Source of the DNA: Imbricaverruca yamaguchii | Lineage: Eukaryota > Arthropoda > Thecostraca > Neoverrucidae | Reading direction: 5' to 3' | NCBI GenBank assembly: GCA_034440575.1 | Contig: JAOTOL010001560.1 | Span: 1,716,001-1,780,000, forward strand | DNA: 64,000 nt | Part shown: positions 11,501-26,700 of the stretch, one piece after another | How positions within the stretch are numbered: position 1 is the first letter of the stretch | Layout: each line of letters opens with the position of its first letter | Translations under genes and position numbers: made by a program | Notes under the pieces: generated by a model | What the model saw: only the letters and a program-made list of their open reading frames with translations | The model's database searches: none | What the model was told of the DNA's origin: nothing

Positions 11501-14500
11501 CTCACATTTTTAAAAACATGTCTGGAGGATTTTAGGAGGAAAATCAGAATGGGCGATGCATAACCAGTAGCCGTTAATGCGCTCCCAAGCCCAACTATTC
11601 AATCGATGAAGGAGGACAAACTCACAATATGGTATGATATGTATTATGCTTTGTTTGCGCCCTTCGCAATGAAATACTAATCGCAAGCACACATTTAACA
11701 GCTTGCATGCAGTAGCAAGGACAAGAAATCTTCAGGTACACCCTTACTTTGAAGCTGAAGTGTTGTTCCTATGTGTTTGCTGTAAATTGTCCCCCATGAT
11801 TTATCGCTGTTTGTCGTGAGAATTAAGGGTACAATTATGTAACTGTCGAAATGCTTTTTTGCGAAGGATTGCTCTCCCCAATACAGAGTGGAGAAGGATG
11901 CGGAGGAGGAGCAGCAGGAAACTTCAGACAATCCAACTTGCTTTCCCATATTATCATAAACAATGAAGTACCTATTTACAACTTTTGATATTTTTCTCCA
12001 TATCATGTGAAATCACAATGCTAAGATGTCATGAAAGGGAATCTCCAGCATTGGCTTCGCTTGACACGCTCTAAGCTGTCGCGTATGCACTGCTATCTCA
12101 CAACACGCGCTAGTAGAGTAAGACAACAAGTAAGACAATACTTCTTGTTGTCTTACTCTTGCAGAGTAAGACAACAAGAAGTAAGACAAAATATTCTTTA
12201 AAACATTGTGTAACACATTCGCAAGTTGTAGTTAAGTGAAACTTAACCCTAAGTTTTTCATATGAAAATAATGCTGTTCACCTGACCTTCAACGTCAACA
12301 AGAAAATGCCCAGTATTTATGAACATCTGGATTGCGAGGTTTGCAATGGATTACTGTTTGTGTTGTTTCGCTATGACACTAAGTTCGGAAGCTTAAGGGA
12401 TTACAACGACCACCGCACTCGGAAATGTGAAACATGCATTGTGTGTAATCGATATTTCCATAAGTATCCTTTGGCCCCGCATCGCATAATCTTGAATTAT
12501 CGCATAATCTCGCATAATCTGGAAGTTCACAGAGGATCCTCTCTGGATCCGTTTCCCTGGCAGATTTTCACCAGCGATAGCGCACTGTATGCTGGTCCTC
12601 CTCCAACATTAATCTGCTAACTTTTTGTTTCCGCCGAGAAACAGTATTTCACCGGCTTCTTCGTGCATTAGAACTGACTATCAAACCATTACATTCCTGT
12701 GTTCAGTCATAGTGTTTTCCGGAGAGACTGAAATGATGGTGGTGAAGTCTAGAAGACAATTGTGTGACAGTCCCTATGACCAATCCCTTTCATTTGACCG
12801 TTGTGCAAGAGTACACATGCCAAAAGAACCTGAGTGTGTCCGTTCACATGCATCTCTCCAGAAACCCCGCGTGGTCGTTCTTGTTCACAAATGCAGTCTA
12901 TCTTCGTCGGCCTCCCATCTCCACGAACACAAACCATTCCCCTGTGCCTGATTAATGTCTCGGTTTTCTCCCATGTTTGCTACTGTTTGACTGTGTTTGG
13001 ATCTGGTCATAAACGGACAGGAACAACATAAAATTCATAACATCGGCTCGCGTTGCATTCGTAAACAAACACGAAACGAAGTCTCGGATGTGAGCTGAAA
13101 GTCGAATTGGATGAATGTCAGTGAGCTGTGACGACATCCACTCACCGGACCTTCTCGGCAAAATATATGTCATCAGGAAGCCAGAAACCTCGACTGTTCA
13201 CATTCATCCGAAGTCTTCACTTTTGCTTCTGTCAAACATTACAATCGCTTGACACCGTGCACACATGCATGAAAACCTGGGCAGGCAGACAGGCATTGTT
13301 CATTGTGCTCTTCGTCTCTGCAATATCTTGCCCAATAGATTTCATGAAATGCGCTGCCAAATGATCCCGACCCATGTTTCTGACTTGTTTCTGCCATCGG
13401 AGCACGTGAACTTGACTTATATGCGTGGGAGTGCGATGGTTTGTTTGTTCTGCTATACTTGAAAAAGGATCGTATATGCTTCATAGGAGACGCTGAGTCG
13501 GTAGATACAACTGGGGCTATGAACAAAGCTCACGGAAATCCCCAGTGCGACAGGGACTTATCGATGCAATGTGCAACGATCGCGAAGCCGGTCGCACCTC
13601 AGCAGCCATTGTACAGTCGGAAGCACAGTGCAAGAAGCCACGTAAAGTAAGCTCTCGGACGGGCAGCGTCCGCTTACCCAGCCTTTCTGGTCCTCGGCGG
13701 TCGGCTAGAACAGCGACACAGGTGTCAGCAGTGTGCCCTGAACTTAACAACTGCTTCCGGGGAACAACTAAATCAGAGTGAGAGAGAGAAAGAGGGAGAG
13801 AGATAGAGAGAGATAGAGAGAGATACAGAGACAGATAGATAAAGATAGAGAGATATCGATAGATATAGAGTGATTGGGAGAGATATAGAGAGATAGATAG
13901 AGAGATAGAGAGATAGCGATAGATAGATAAAGATAGAGAGATATAGAGAGATAGATAGAGAGATAGAGAGATTGAGATATAGAAAGATAGCGAGATATAG
14001 ATATATAGATAGATAGAGAGATATAGGGATAGAGAGAGATAGGGAGAGAGAGCGAGATATGGAGAGAGAAGGAGAGAGAGAGAACGAGAGAGAGCGAGAG
14101 AGAGCAAGAGAGAAAGAAAGCAAGAGAGAGCAAGGGAGAGTGAGAGAGAGTGAGAGCAAGAGCGAGACAGAGATATTGTCAACTGAGAGTGACATAATGA
14201 CAGAGTGATAGAGTGATATAGTGATACAGTGACATAGTGTAGTTATACAGTGATAGGGCAACAAAGCGATATAGTGGTAGCGATAGAGTAAGAGAGATAT
14301 AGTGGTAGTGGTAGAGTAAGAGAGATATAGTGATCGATTGCCAGTCATATACTGAGAGAGTGAGAAAGCGATAGAGTGGGAGAACGATATAGTGAGAGAG
14401 TGATAGAGCGATAGAGTGATAGAGTGACTGTAAGTGACAGAGAGGAAGGAGCGGAAAAGGAGCGAGGAAAAATACGAACGCTCTGCTTGTAGACTGGCTG

Positions 14501-16796
14501 AAGGTTATGGTCTATTTCCTTCGTGGTAGTATACACCAAACATGTTCACAGAATTACGAACAAAATGATTCTTCTACGACTCTGATTAATGGTAACGCTA
14601 CACGAAGAGGTATGCCGTTAACAGTAGGGTATATAATCTTATAGGGTGAAAATCTTACTTTGGAAGTTGTGTGTATTCTGGGCAAAATGTTGGCACAGGG
14701 ATATGACGCAACATAAAAAATAAATAAAGTGCCATTATTTTTCCATCTGAACATACAGCTAGAAATCGTAACACCATGTAGCTGTGGAAGGAGTGGGCAC
14801 TGAAGAACTCGCGTACCAAACCGGAAGTTACATCCATGCTGATCATACACAGAAAAGCTACCCATGAGTACCTCGAGACAACCCTGGCGAAAGTATGCCG
14901 GCTATGACAATACAACCATAAAATTGCACATGCATAGCGGGGACTGCCCCGTGCGAAATGCACATCAAGTGCAAAACTGCCCAGCATCGCAAACATTTCG
15001 CGAAACGCATTAAGCATTACGCACGCGCGACCAACGCCTGTGGTGCGGACGGGTGAGTGCGCCCAGTTCGGCACCACGCGGTGTAGAGGTCGGTGGGGCG
15101 GTGTAGAGGCCGGTGGGGCGGTGTAGATGCCGGTGGGGGCGGTGTAGAGATCGGTGGAGCGGTGTAAAGGTCGGTGGGGCGGTGTAGAGGTCGGTGGGGC
15201 GGTGTAGAGGTCGGTGGGGCGGTGTAGAGGTCGGTGGGGTGGGAGGGGGCGGGTCGGCGGGGCGGTGTAGAGGTCGGTAAGGGCGGTGTAGAGGACGGTG
15301 TGGGCGGTGCAGATGTTGATGGAGCGGTGTAGAGGTCGGTGGGACGGTACAGATGTCGGTGGGGGCGGTGTAGAGGCCGGTGTTGGCGGGGGGGGTCGGC
15401 GGGCACGTACCGGCCCGTTGGGAACGCCGTCGCCGTCGGCGTCCTGGTCACACGCGTCGCCGATGTTGTCGCCGTCGGCGTCCTCCTGGCCCGAGTTGGG
15501 CGTGGTGATGCAGTTGTCCTGGCGGGCAGCGGACAGAGTGTGAGGCCGGCGTCATGTCCACCACGCTGGGCGGCGCCACGACTGTCGCGGACCGCCGGGA
15601 GCGTGGGAACAGGTGGACGGCACAGTCGGCGGCGGCATCGCGTGATGTGGCCGACAGACGCCTCAAATGAGTATGTGTGTGATTCTAATTTACTTCATGT
15701 GACCCTCGTTGAGCTTGTGATACCGGAGCATCCAATCGTCATCGCGAGATACAAATGGTTTGTGACATGTTCACAAACGATGGGAATCGGGAAACATAAA
15801 ATCGACATTCTGTGTACACGCTTAATATCAACCTGATTACGTTTCTCGGCACCACTTTGCTCAACCGATCTGACGCTGTCCTCACTTTATCGGGAGAAAA
15901 TGAGGTCGTGGCCATGGCAAAATTATTGCATATTTAGTTGTCTCTTTTTGGCGGGCGGGTGGGAGTGGGTCAATATGGATCATTTCACATTATTCTACGC
16001 TACAGTATTTGGCATAATAATGTACAATGCCCTCTGCTTGCTCGCAGTTGGTAGGCTGGCCTTTTTCAAGGAGGACAATGCTGAGGAAATTGGCACTTCA
16101 GCGGGGGTGTGGCGGCAGAACAAACCCGACCTAAACAAAGGTATCATTAAGCGTGCGGATGAGGGTGGATGTGAGCTCGGAACTTCTGACACACCAGCGC
16201 AGATGACAAACTAGATAACTATAGGATAGGAGAGGGTGCCGATTTCAGGCATCCTCCAAGTTCGCACACTCTGCAAGCCGTGTTTGCTGAGTTGTGGCCG
16301 TGTGCGTGCGCTCATGTGACACGTGTAGTACGTGTGACACGTGTAGTACGTATGGCACGTGTGGCACGTGTGACACGTGTGTCACGTGTGACACGTGTGA
16401 CACGTGTGACACGTGTGCCACGTGTGACACGTGCGACACGTGTGGCACGTGTGGCACGTGTGGCACGTGTGACACGTGTAGTACGTGTGACACGTGTAGT
16501 ACGTGCCACACGTGTCACACGTGTCACACGTGTGACACGTGTGGCACGTGCAGCACGGTGTACCTGCGTGCAGCGTCTGTCGGAACACGGCAGAGGAACG
16601 TCGGGGAAGCCGTCCAGATCGGTGTCCGGAGCACACAGCTTGCCGTTGCCGGTCCAGCCGACCTTACACTGAAGGGCAGAGAGGTCACGGCGCCGGTTAG
16701 CCACAGTGCGGAGCCACGGCGGACAGTGAGGGAGTCACTCTCTGCCCCACAACCCAGCTTAATATATAATGGTTGTACACACACACAAACACACAC

Positions 16797-16869
<73 letters not shown>

Positions 16870-19800
16870 TATATACTGTGTATCTATATCAACTGGATGA
16901 ACATGGTATACGTCACATTCCAAGATGCATTCGGTTAAAAACGGAGTGCTTACCAGAGTTAGCAGATCGATAAATCATTCCAGTCCCTTCATTTCCGAAG
17001 GTATACGTTTTTCACAGTCCCTATCCTCTTAACTAACGCCTGTCTCCTGGCCTGCACTCTGGTACTGCTGTTTACTCCTGAAATGCCTCTTAACACGCGC
17101 GCCGGTGATGAGTGGTTTATGCAATCTTCCACACCTCCTATTTTTATACATATCCCATAAATGGGTATGGTACCAACTAGTTTATTGAGCACTCGGATCA
17201 CGGGACAACGAATGGCTCAGCATGCCCCGCGGCGGCGGACCGCGCGCAGAGGCGGCGTCAGGTACTGAGCGGTGTCACATCGAATGTGGGTCAACACACA
17301 TCATCACAGTTGTGGTAACGGAATCCTGTGACTCCATTACCAGCTCGTACGTCCATCGCATGGGATTATCCTTAAAATCCTTATCCAGAAAACAAACTAC
17401 AGAAACTGCGAAGATGCCAAGTCGACTGGCGGGCCGTTGGTCTTGCCACCGCCAAAGCTGTGGCAGAGGTAGTGTCGCAGCGGCGGCGCTGCTCGCCGAC
17501 AGAGACACGACCAGCAGGGCGTCGGCTGCTTACCGCGTCGTCAGGGTTATTGCGCAGGGCAGTGATTATGAATACATGTGTTATCCGTATGTTGTATTTA
17601 ATACCACTGGATTACACCACCGTTGGCCGCCACTCAACCTCGATAAGGTGGCGAATTATATGTCAGGTTGTGCGTACTGAAATGTTGATGAATCCGAATT
17701 GCTGAATAATTACTGTTGAATATTTAGGAATATATTTCAAATACTCACAACTTGAGGTATTGTTTGTATAGTTATGTGCAACATATTACACTCTATTTGG
17801 AAATCTGTAGTCCCCCCTCAAATCCCCCTGTCTCCTCTCCGATTAAGGTTATGAAAGAGATCCTCGGATACACGTGTTAACTCTTCGCTCCTACTTACTG
17901 CCGTGTTAATCGCAGCACACTTCCAACCGCGACGAAATCATCAGCTCTCCTTCACACACGCAGCGGCGCAGCTGCAGATAACCGCGGTCACGTCAGCCGA
18001 TGGAGCCCTTCGAGCCAGATACGGCCCAGCTCACCTTACAGATGCAGTGGTCAGAGCCGAGCGCGGCCCAACTCACCTTACAGATGTAGTGGTCAGAGCT
18101 GTGCGCGGCCCAACTCACCTTATAGATGTAGTGGTCCGAGCCGGGCGTGGCCCAACTCACCTTGCAGATGTAGTGGTCCGAGCCGGGCGTGGCCCAACTC
18201 ACCTTGCAGATGCAGTGGTCAGAGCCGGGCGCGGCCCAACTCACCCTACAGATGCAGTGGTTAGAGCCGGGCGCGGCCCAACCCACCTTACAGATGTAGT
18301 GGTCCGGGCCGGGCGTGGCCCAACTCACCTTCCAGATGTAGTGGTCAGAGCCGGGCGTGGCCCAACTCACCTTACAGATGCAGTGGTCAGAGCCGGTCAC
18401 GGCCCAACTCACCTTACAGATGTAGTGGTCCGGGCCGGGCGTGGCCCAACTCACCTTCCAGATGTAGTGGTCAGAGCCGGGCGTGGCCCAACTCACCTTA
18501 CAGATGCAGTGGTCAGAGCCGGTCACGGCCCAACTCACCTTACAGATGCATCACAGCCGGGCGCGGCCCAACTCACCTTACAGATGTAGTGATCCGAGCC
18601 GTACGGCTTCTCGCACTCGGCGTTTCCGTCGCACTGCGTGCCGTCCGGACAGCGGCCGGGCCGGCTGCGACAGCCGGCCGTCTGGTTGCCCACGAAGCCC
18701 TCGATGCACTCGCCGCAGTAGAACGAGCCCTCCGTGTTGACGCACTGCGAGTTGGCCACGCAGCGTCGCTCCTCGCACTCGTTGATGTCGTAGCAGCGCT
18801 GCTGACTGAAGCGGGCGAACTCGAGACCGGAGCCCTGCCGGAACGGGTCGGGTCACCACGGGCCGGCCACTTCCGGTTATGTAGGCATGTTGATTGGTTG
18901 GTTATTTGAGTTTTAGGGCGCATCGACCAGGTGTGGCCATTTAGCGCCCATAACTAATGGTTATGTAGGCAGTGAGTGGCAATAGCACGCTCAGCGTATA
19001 CGTCGCAAGGAAAAAGCAATTGTAAGATGAACACCGAAAATCTTGGATTGTGCTAAGTTAAATTCCAAAAAGGGTGCGTTTCAGGTAGTCGTCTGCGTTG
19101 GCTGCCATCGAAACGGCGCCGGGCAACAGTTCACCTACCCACCCCCACCCCATCCCCACCAAATGACCTACAAGCTGGAGCTGCCGGTGATGCCTGGCGG
19201 GCATTAGACAACGGTACCATCTGACTGACCTAGAAGCCGGAGCTGCCGGCGATGCCTGAGGGCAAGGGCGCGGCGATATCCTCCCACTGACCTCTACGCC
19301 GGTGCTGCCGGTCATGCCCGGCGGGCACGGGCCACAGCGGTACCCTCCGGGCGTGTTCTGACACCTGACCCGCGGGTCGCAGGGTCGCCCCGTGGCGCAT
19401 TCGTCGACATCGCGACAGTCGACTCCGTTGCCCTCGTACCCAGTGGGGCACGCGCCGCACCGGTAGTACGGAGAGCTGAGCGTGTTCTGGCACTGGACAC
19501 CTGGTGGCAGAATGGAGAACCAGGAGTAGGCAGGTGGCGCCACTGGGCTCGTAACCTGTACAGAGACAGTTCACAGGGTTCGCGTGAGGAAAACGGCTTC
19601 GTTTCGAGTTCTTTTGATGGTTCTGGCAGTTCTTAGGGTTTGAGGAGTACGCCGTATCGTTCATGCAATATGTGTTCATGCAAATCGCTTCATGTGACCC
19701 TTGCCAGAAAGGTGACTTCAAAACTGAAAACGAAGTTTCACCGCATTCTAGCTTATTCCGCTCCGATGCGCTGTTCGTTGGAGGGTAAATGCTCAAAAGA

Positions 19801-20632
19801 CGAGACCACAAGCGGAGGAAATTGGTGTGATAAATCACGACATTCATTCCACCATCTCCTACAAATCAATTCCCTTCGGTCCAATGCTAAATATCAGCAA
19901 CATTGGTATGACAGGTGTCACACCAGCCCCATGAAATTCTGCACCCATGGCTGCACTACGCACATATCATTGGGCAGCTGAACGTATGCTTATTCCAGAT
20001 ATGCAATCACTGTTTTTAGAAATCCGTCGATCATCCACAAATGTGCTTTTGTTCGTTTTTGCAACTACTTCAGGTGACCGCGTTGGCTGGTGCAGTGAGC
20101 AGCTGTGTTTTTCAGTATCTAGAAATACAAATCACAAGCAACAACACCTAGTTGGTTGCGCTGGTTTTGATATGTTCAGTTGACCACCGCTCTACCTTGG
20201 AAGCAGGGCTGCCTGTCGCAGGCGTTGTCCGGACGACACTGTTTCCCGTCTCCCGTGGTGCCGGCCGGGCAGGGGCCACACTTGGCGCCGTTGGCCGTGT
20301 CGTAGCACTGGACACCTGGCGCGCACCGGCGTCACATTACTACCGCTGGCCACACCGACCTCCTGCACACCTCTCACGCGGGTAGTTAATATATCAGCCC
20401 ACACCGACCGCCTGCACACCTCTCACGCGGGTAGTTAATATATCATAACATCAACAATATCAACAACAAAACCGCACATGTGCACACTTTAGAAGGCGGC
20501 TGATGAAAAAAAATAACAATAGCTTAACATTAGCTAAACTAAGGCATGGTAAAGTCAGTTGGATTAAGGAGGTTTAACCCTGTCTAGCCTAACCTTGGTG
20601 CCTAAGCTAGGCGCCTTTGCTCGGCTCTCTCA

Positions 20633-20727
<95 letters not shown>

Positions 20728-23700
20728 ACTCTCTCTCTCAAGATGATCAATATGATCCGTGGGACAAGACGCATGTTATACGGTGGCCGCCATATCTATA
20801 GATGAACCGCCAACACATTGTTGCAAAGAAAGGCAGGTACGTTGGAATTAAAACCTTGTTACTGGCTAGTGTTAATGCTTAGTCTACATTGGGGGACAGA
20901 CCCCTCGCTACCCGACTCCTGCCCAGGAGATGACAGCAGCTGGAGAGTGTCCGCCATGTGTCCGAGTGTCCGACACAGGAGAGTGTCCGCCATGTGTCCG
21001 AGTGTCCGACACAGCAGAGTGTCCGCCATGTGTCCGAGTGTCCGACACCGGAGTGTCCGCCATGTGTCCGAGTTTCCGACACAGGAGTGTCCGCTATGTG
21101 TCCGAGTGTCCGACACAGGAGAGTGTCCACCATGTATCGAGACCAGCGCTGAGCCACCAGCCTCTGCGGCATCGGGTTCACGGACCTGATCCACTTAACA
21201 ACAGATCCTGAGGTCCGGCGGTACGCCCCGAGGGCATGGATTCGCTCGTGTCACTGGAGTAGTCCTCTGTTCGCCGGACCTGAGAGATCAGGGTAGCCCC
21301 CTGTCTGTCTGGTCGGCCCCCTGTCACAGCGGCCGATCTAACAGCAAACCTTTGCTTAAGGCCCTTCAGAATGCCACAAAATGAAATGCTTGCCGCACCT
21401 GCAGTGTTGCGCACGTGTGTTGGTGTGTGCGTGTGTTCATCATAAAGATCCAGGGATATAGGATCAATTGATAAATGCTTAGCTTACTTTCAACGCAACG
21501 GATCCTCCTGTCCGTGTGAAAACCCTCTAAAGCTATTTGCTTTACCTTGAGCGGCATCCACCATTCAATGGGAAGCGGAAACTGGAGTGGCCAGTATGCC
21601 TCTCACGCAGGCTCGGGGAAATATGCTCCCTACACCGACCTGAGTCACTCACGATGTCTTTCACACCGGCCTGGGTCACTACGCCAATGACATAGGTAGG
21701 GGTCGCTATGTCTCTGACACAGAGCTGGGCCATTGTACCTCTGACAAAGACCGAGCGCTATACTTCTTACAATCATACATCTGACACAGACCGGTTGCTA
21801 TGCCTTCGACGCAGGCTCGTACCACTATACGTCTGACACAGGCCCTGACCACTGTACCTCTGATCCAGATCAGACTCTATACATCGCACATGCCGTGCCT
21901 CTGACACAGACTTGGACCACCGTATCTCTGGCACGAGTCCAGACCAATATCCCACTGAGACAGGTCGGTCGCTATACCTCTGACCCAGGCCCGGACCACT
22001 ATACCACCGACACAGGCCCGGACCACTATACCCCCGACACAGGCCCGGACCACTATACCTCTGACCCAGGCCCGGACCACTATACCTCTGACCCAGGCCC
22101 GGACCATTATACCTCTGACCCAGGCCCTGACCACTATACCTCTGGCACAGACCCGGACCACTATACCTCTGGCCCAGGCCCGGACCACTATACCCTCGAC
22201 ACAGGCCCGGGCCACTATACCTCTGGCACAGGCCAGGACCACTATACCTCTGACCCAACCCCGGCCCATTATACCTTTGACCCAGGCCCTGACCACTACA
22301 CCTCTGGCACAGACCCGGACCACTACACCTGGTCCGGACCACCATACCTCTGGACCGGACCATTCTACATCTGGTTCAGGCCCGGACCACCGTACCTCTG
22401 GCACAGGGTCGGTCGTTGCAGGTGATTCCTGGTCGGCATGTGCGGCCGTCGCCGATGTAGCCTCGAGGGCAGGAGCCACACCGCACGCCGTCCATCTCCT
22501 CCATACACTGAACACCCGGGGCGCACGGGGAGGGGTTACACGTCTCCTTGCCGCCTGTGGAGCGTATGTTCAGTGGTCATTCGTAAGTGGACAGTTGTCA
22601 GCGGCCATTGGTAGGTGGCCATTGGTTAGTTGTCGTCTTCAGGGGTTAATGGTCAGTAACCAGTAGTCAGTGGCCAGCAACCAGTGACTGATATCAGTCG
22701 TTTGCAGTATATGACCAATGAGCAGCGGTCAGTGACTGGTAGTCAGTGACCGATGTCGCTGAAGCATACTGAAAATGTCGTTGAAGCACATCTTAGCTCC
22801 AAGTCTGCAAGATATCGTCAGGATCAGCCGTGCAATGACATGACCTCTATCTCGCAGTGCAGTCAAGCTAATTAAGCACATACTAATTAGCACATACTGT
22901 TGGCTGCGCATCCGGTCGTCATTATCTCTGTGACGACCTAGATGACGCAGCACCACGGCCGGTAGAATGGGGGGGGGGAGACCGGAGCACGGTGCACCCC
23001 CCGAATAAGCACACCGGGGGAGAGGGGGAAGAGGCTGAGAGGCGGAATCTGCCCACCCACCCACCCTCCTGTTTTTCGACAGCATCTCATAAACGGATAT
23101 TGGAATTAAATCTTGTAACTGCATGCAATTCGATGAGCTCATTCTATGCTAAAATATTTTTATCTCCATCCGTAAATATGGGAACTATGGGGGGAGCAAA
23201 ATCGACCGACCGGCCTCCTGTCAGCTGCCTAGTGTTCAAGGCCATCAAGGTTCCGAAGGTGCTGTGACGTGGCGGCGCGCTGTCCCGACCGATCTCGACC
23301 TCACTTCACCCTGAAGATCCAGGGTCATCAAATTTATCCTGCATTATTCACTGCAGCCGTAACCACCCACCACATTTTGCGCTTCTAGCTCCACTTCCGG
23401 TGCGTGTCATGTGAGAGGAACTTCGGTGCGCGTGTTAGATCCGGACATTTGACATTGACCTTGTTGACTGGACGGAGTCTACCCAGACACTGCCCGGTGC
23501 CCCACTAACTTCGGACGTCCCGCATCTATTGTGCAGCACGCCATATGAGGTGAGCCCGGGGGATCCCTCCACCATGCAGCATGGACCCCGTTCCATTGGC
23601 ATTATTTCCTGTTCGAAGCTGCACGCGGATCCACTTTTGTCTTTCATTGAGAGCACGATTCTATCCGAAGATCCACGAACTACGCCCAATCTTTTCAATT

Positions 23701-26700
23701 CTGTGAGTTAGCTGTGACGAATAGTTCAAAATATTGCGCACCTTGGACATATTTGACAAATGAAAGTTAACGTATCAAACCCGTATTTTTCCAACAAAGA
23801 CACAAACAGCTGATATCTCCAATAATCTTCACCGGCCGTTAATTTTTTTCCTCCACTGTCGCCAATGAAGCAGGCTCGCAGGCAGACATGATGAAGTGAC
23901 GCTGAATGACATCACTGGGCTGGATAATCATTCCAGCTAATCACAGAAAACATACACAGAACATGCCAATGTGTGGTGCTAGGTCAGAGTTCATGGATGT
24001 TACCATATAACGGTTTGGGGCGTGGATAGGTCGCTTAGAGGGACTCGTGAGAAACTGAAAATTATGTACGAATTATACTTGTAGCACAAGTTACTCAGAA
24101 GAACCGTGGCATTGTCCAACTAAAAGTCGCCATATTTAGGAACTTGTGGAGCTGAGCGAAATGTGACGACCTATGTGAGATATGTTATGATTACATGTAA
24201 ATTACACTAGATGATGCTGGTGTTGCCAGGCGCTGCTCAAACCTTCCCTGTCGGAACATGTTTGCCAGGTGCTGCTCAGGCCTTCCTTGTCGGAACATGC
24301 AAATGTTGTCGAGCATTGCAATATTACTTGCTTTCCCTTGATGCCGTCATTCAGAGCTGAAACAAAGCTGTTTTTCCTGGGAGTATTCTACTCAGAGTGG
24401 ACCCCAAGAGGAGCTCAGAAAGCTTGGCGAGGCCGACTGGTATTTGTATGAACTGTGTTCGCTCTGAGTAGCGGAATTTTCACGAGGAAGAATGTGCAAG
24501 ATCGCAGTATTTGGCACATTGTAGGCCCTCAGTGTTTTGTTTTATGCTGCGGTTGGTTCTGTTTTCCCATAGGTTTATCCACGGTTGGGCATCGTTCATG
24601 GTGGCTACAACAGGACATACCGACTGTCAGTGAGTGACATCGGTCTCTGTCCACGGCTGATGCGAGGTGGTGGCTACTACGGGGGATGAACATGAGTGTG
24701 TTTAGCTTTTCAACACCTCAAACGTTTTTTGTTTGTTTATAATGTGATATTCTTGGCACAGCGACATAGCCTTGTGAACAGAACGTTGTGGGAAGAAGAG
24801 CGTGCCTGCCTTACAGCCAGCAAGCCCTCTCCAAGTTATTTCGATGGATACGTTCCGTGACAAAATTAAAGATTAATTAAAGGTGGGTTAATTAAAGAAA
24901 AATTAAAGGTGCGTTGTGAAGCAGCCCAAATCATCCTTTCATTTTCACATGCAGCTGCACATTACGCTTGCATCACTTCATTAATGCAGCGGGGAGGGCG
25001 AAGATGTATTGAATTCGTCAGTAATGGGCGCTTAGCATTGCTAATGATGGGTACTAGGAAGGTCCTGTTACAGTGACTGCACGCTTATGAAGGCACCTTA
25101 GGCACTGCCCAATCCGGTTTTAGCGACAATGTACTTTAAAGACTACTTATTCTTCTCAGTCTCCAGTTCAAAAATGTGGATATGTTTTTTTTATGGTTTA
25201 CGACGCAATTTATGCAATCCACCAGTTGGTGCCGCCCACGCTACATCCCCGGTGGGTAGTGGTATTGGGAAATGTCCGAGCGGTGCGGGCGTTGAATCCG
25301 GGACCTTTGCATCTAGAGTCGAACGCTGTAACCACTCTGCTATCCCCACCCCGTCTATCAGTTGAAATTATTCCCATGGATCATTCCTGTAATTGATTCC
25401 CCCAATTGCAGGACGACATTTTTGTGTTCATAACTTTATACATTGCCATTGCATTCAGCAGCACCGACTCCGTACTGAGCGGATAGCCCTTCCTAGCACG
25501 CCACACGAGCCCAGGCAACATTGAAACTGCCGAAGCCCTTTGGTTTGATTACTGCAAGCCCCTTTTTGAACAATTGATGACTTATGCTTCTTAATACCTG
25601 ATTGTGGCGAGCTTGGACCGGCCGCCGGTGGATGTTGAGTGACTAAAACATTGCGGATTCGCTTTTGGTTTCGTCTTTCGGCATTAGGATCTACCGTGAA
25701 AATCTCAACATGGTTGGGAAGGGAGCTCCCAAGCTGTATGAATTGCAATGGCACGCCTCAGGCCGTATACAGGTCAGGCGTGGTTTACCGCCCACCACGG
25801 ATAAAACTCAATATTGAGAGATACCTAGTTGAGCCGTTCGGGTACATATGCACAAATTGACATGCTTGCTAACCGGAGTACAATTCCCACAGCTCCCTTG
25901 GTAGAAGACGGGCCAACACCGAATCCTGGCCAGATAGGATCTGAGTTTGTGACTCTGGGGGGTTCATTTTGCGGGAGATTTAAAAAAAAAATGGGAATCA
26001 GAAAAGGAAAGCGAAATCGAACGGAAACATACAAAATTTGGCCGTCCAAAAATCTTTTTTAAATCCAAAATTTTGAGTTTTCAATTTTTCTTTAATTTTA
26101 CTTTTCTAATTGGTAGAGTGGACAGCAAAATGTTGTTCCAAGACAACTTGCTCCAATATAAAATGCTTAGATTAGCCAGAATCTTGTATTTTATCTCTAA
26201 TGGAGAAATAGCCAAGGCGAATTAATCGAAAACGGAAAAAAATGAAAAAAATCCTCTAGAGTGTTTTATTGCATTCCAAAAGATAAGCAAACTCTGAAAT
26301 TTTCCTTGAAATATCTTTATCCTTTAAAGCGTGACGACTGGTTGAGCTTTCTTGGACGTGACCTCACTTGACCTCGACTAACTCGTTGACCATGGACGAC
26401 CTGACTTCAAAATTTTGACACAACATGCCAAATTGATGTGGAAAAAGATATGCCAAATTTCGGCGCACTACCGCGCGCCATTCTTTCACTGCCCATTTAA
26501 GCTTAGGAGGGGGCCGTCAACGACCCCCCCCGAGACGGCACGGGTTAAAACATCGGACCGTACCAATATTCGGCGTAGTATTGTGGAACCCTTCATTGAT
26601 ACTACTTCTTGAATTGGATGGTGGTGTCTCGCCGTTTTCGGACAAGGCTGGTGAAATTGATTTCGTCAGCTGTTCCTTTTTCCTTTAGAATGTCTCTACG

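Noticed and set aside
13517..14539. Leu/Ser/Tyr-rich frames resembling membrane proteins
   Set aside because: Complement of the GA/GATA simple repeat.
20818..21211. Cys-rich secreted-protein-like frame ([12 protein letters not shown] repeats)
   Set aside because: Derived from the 33/36-bp minisatellite, on the strand opposite the thrombospondin gene.
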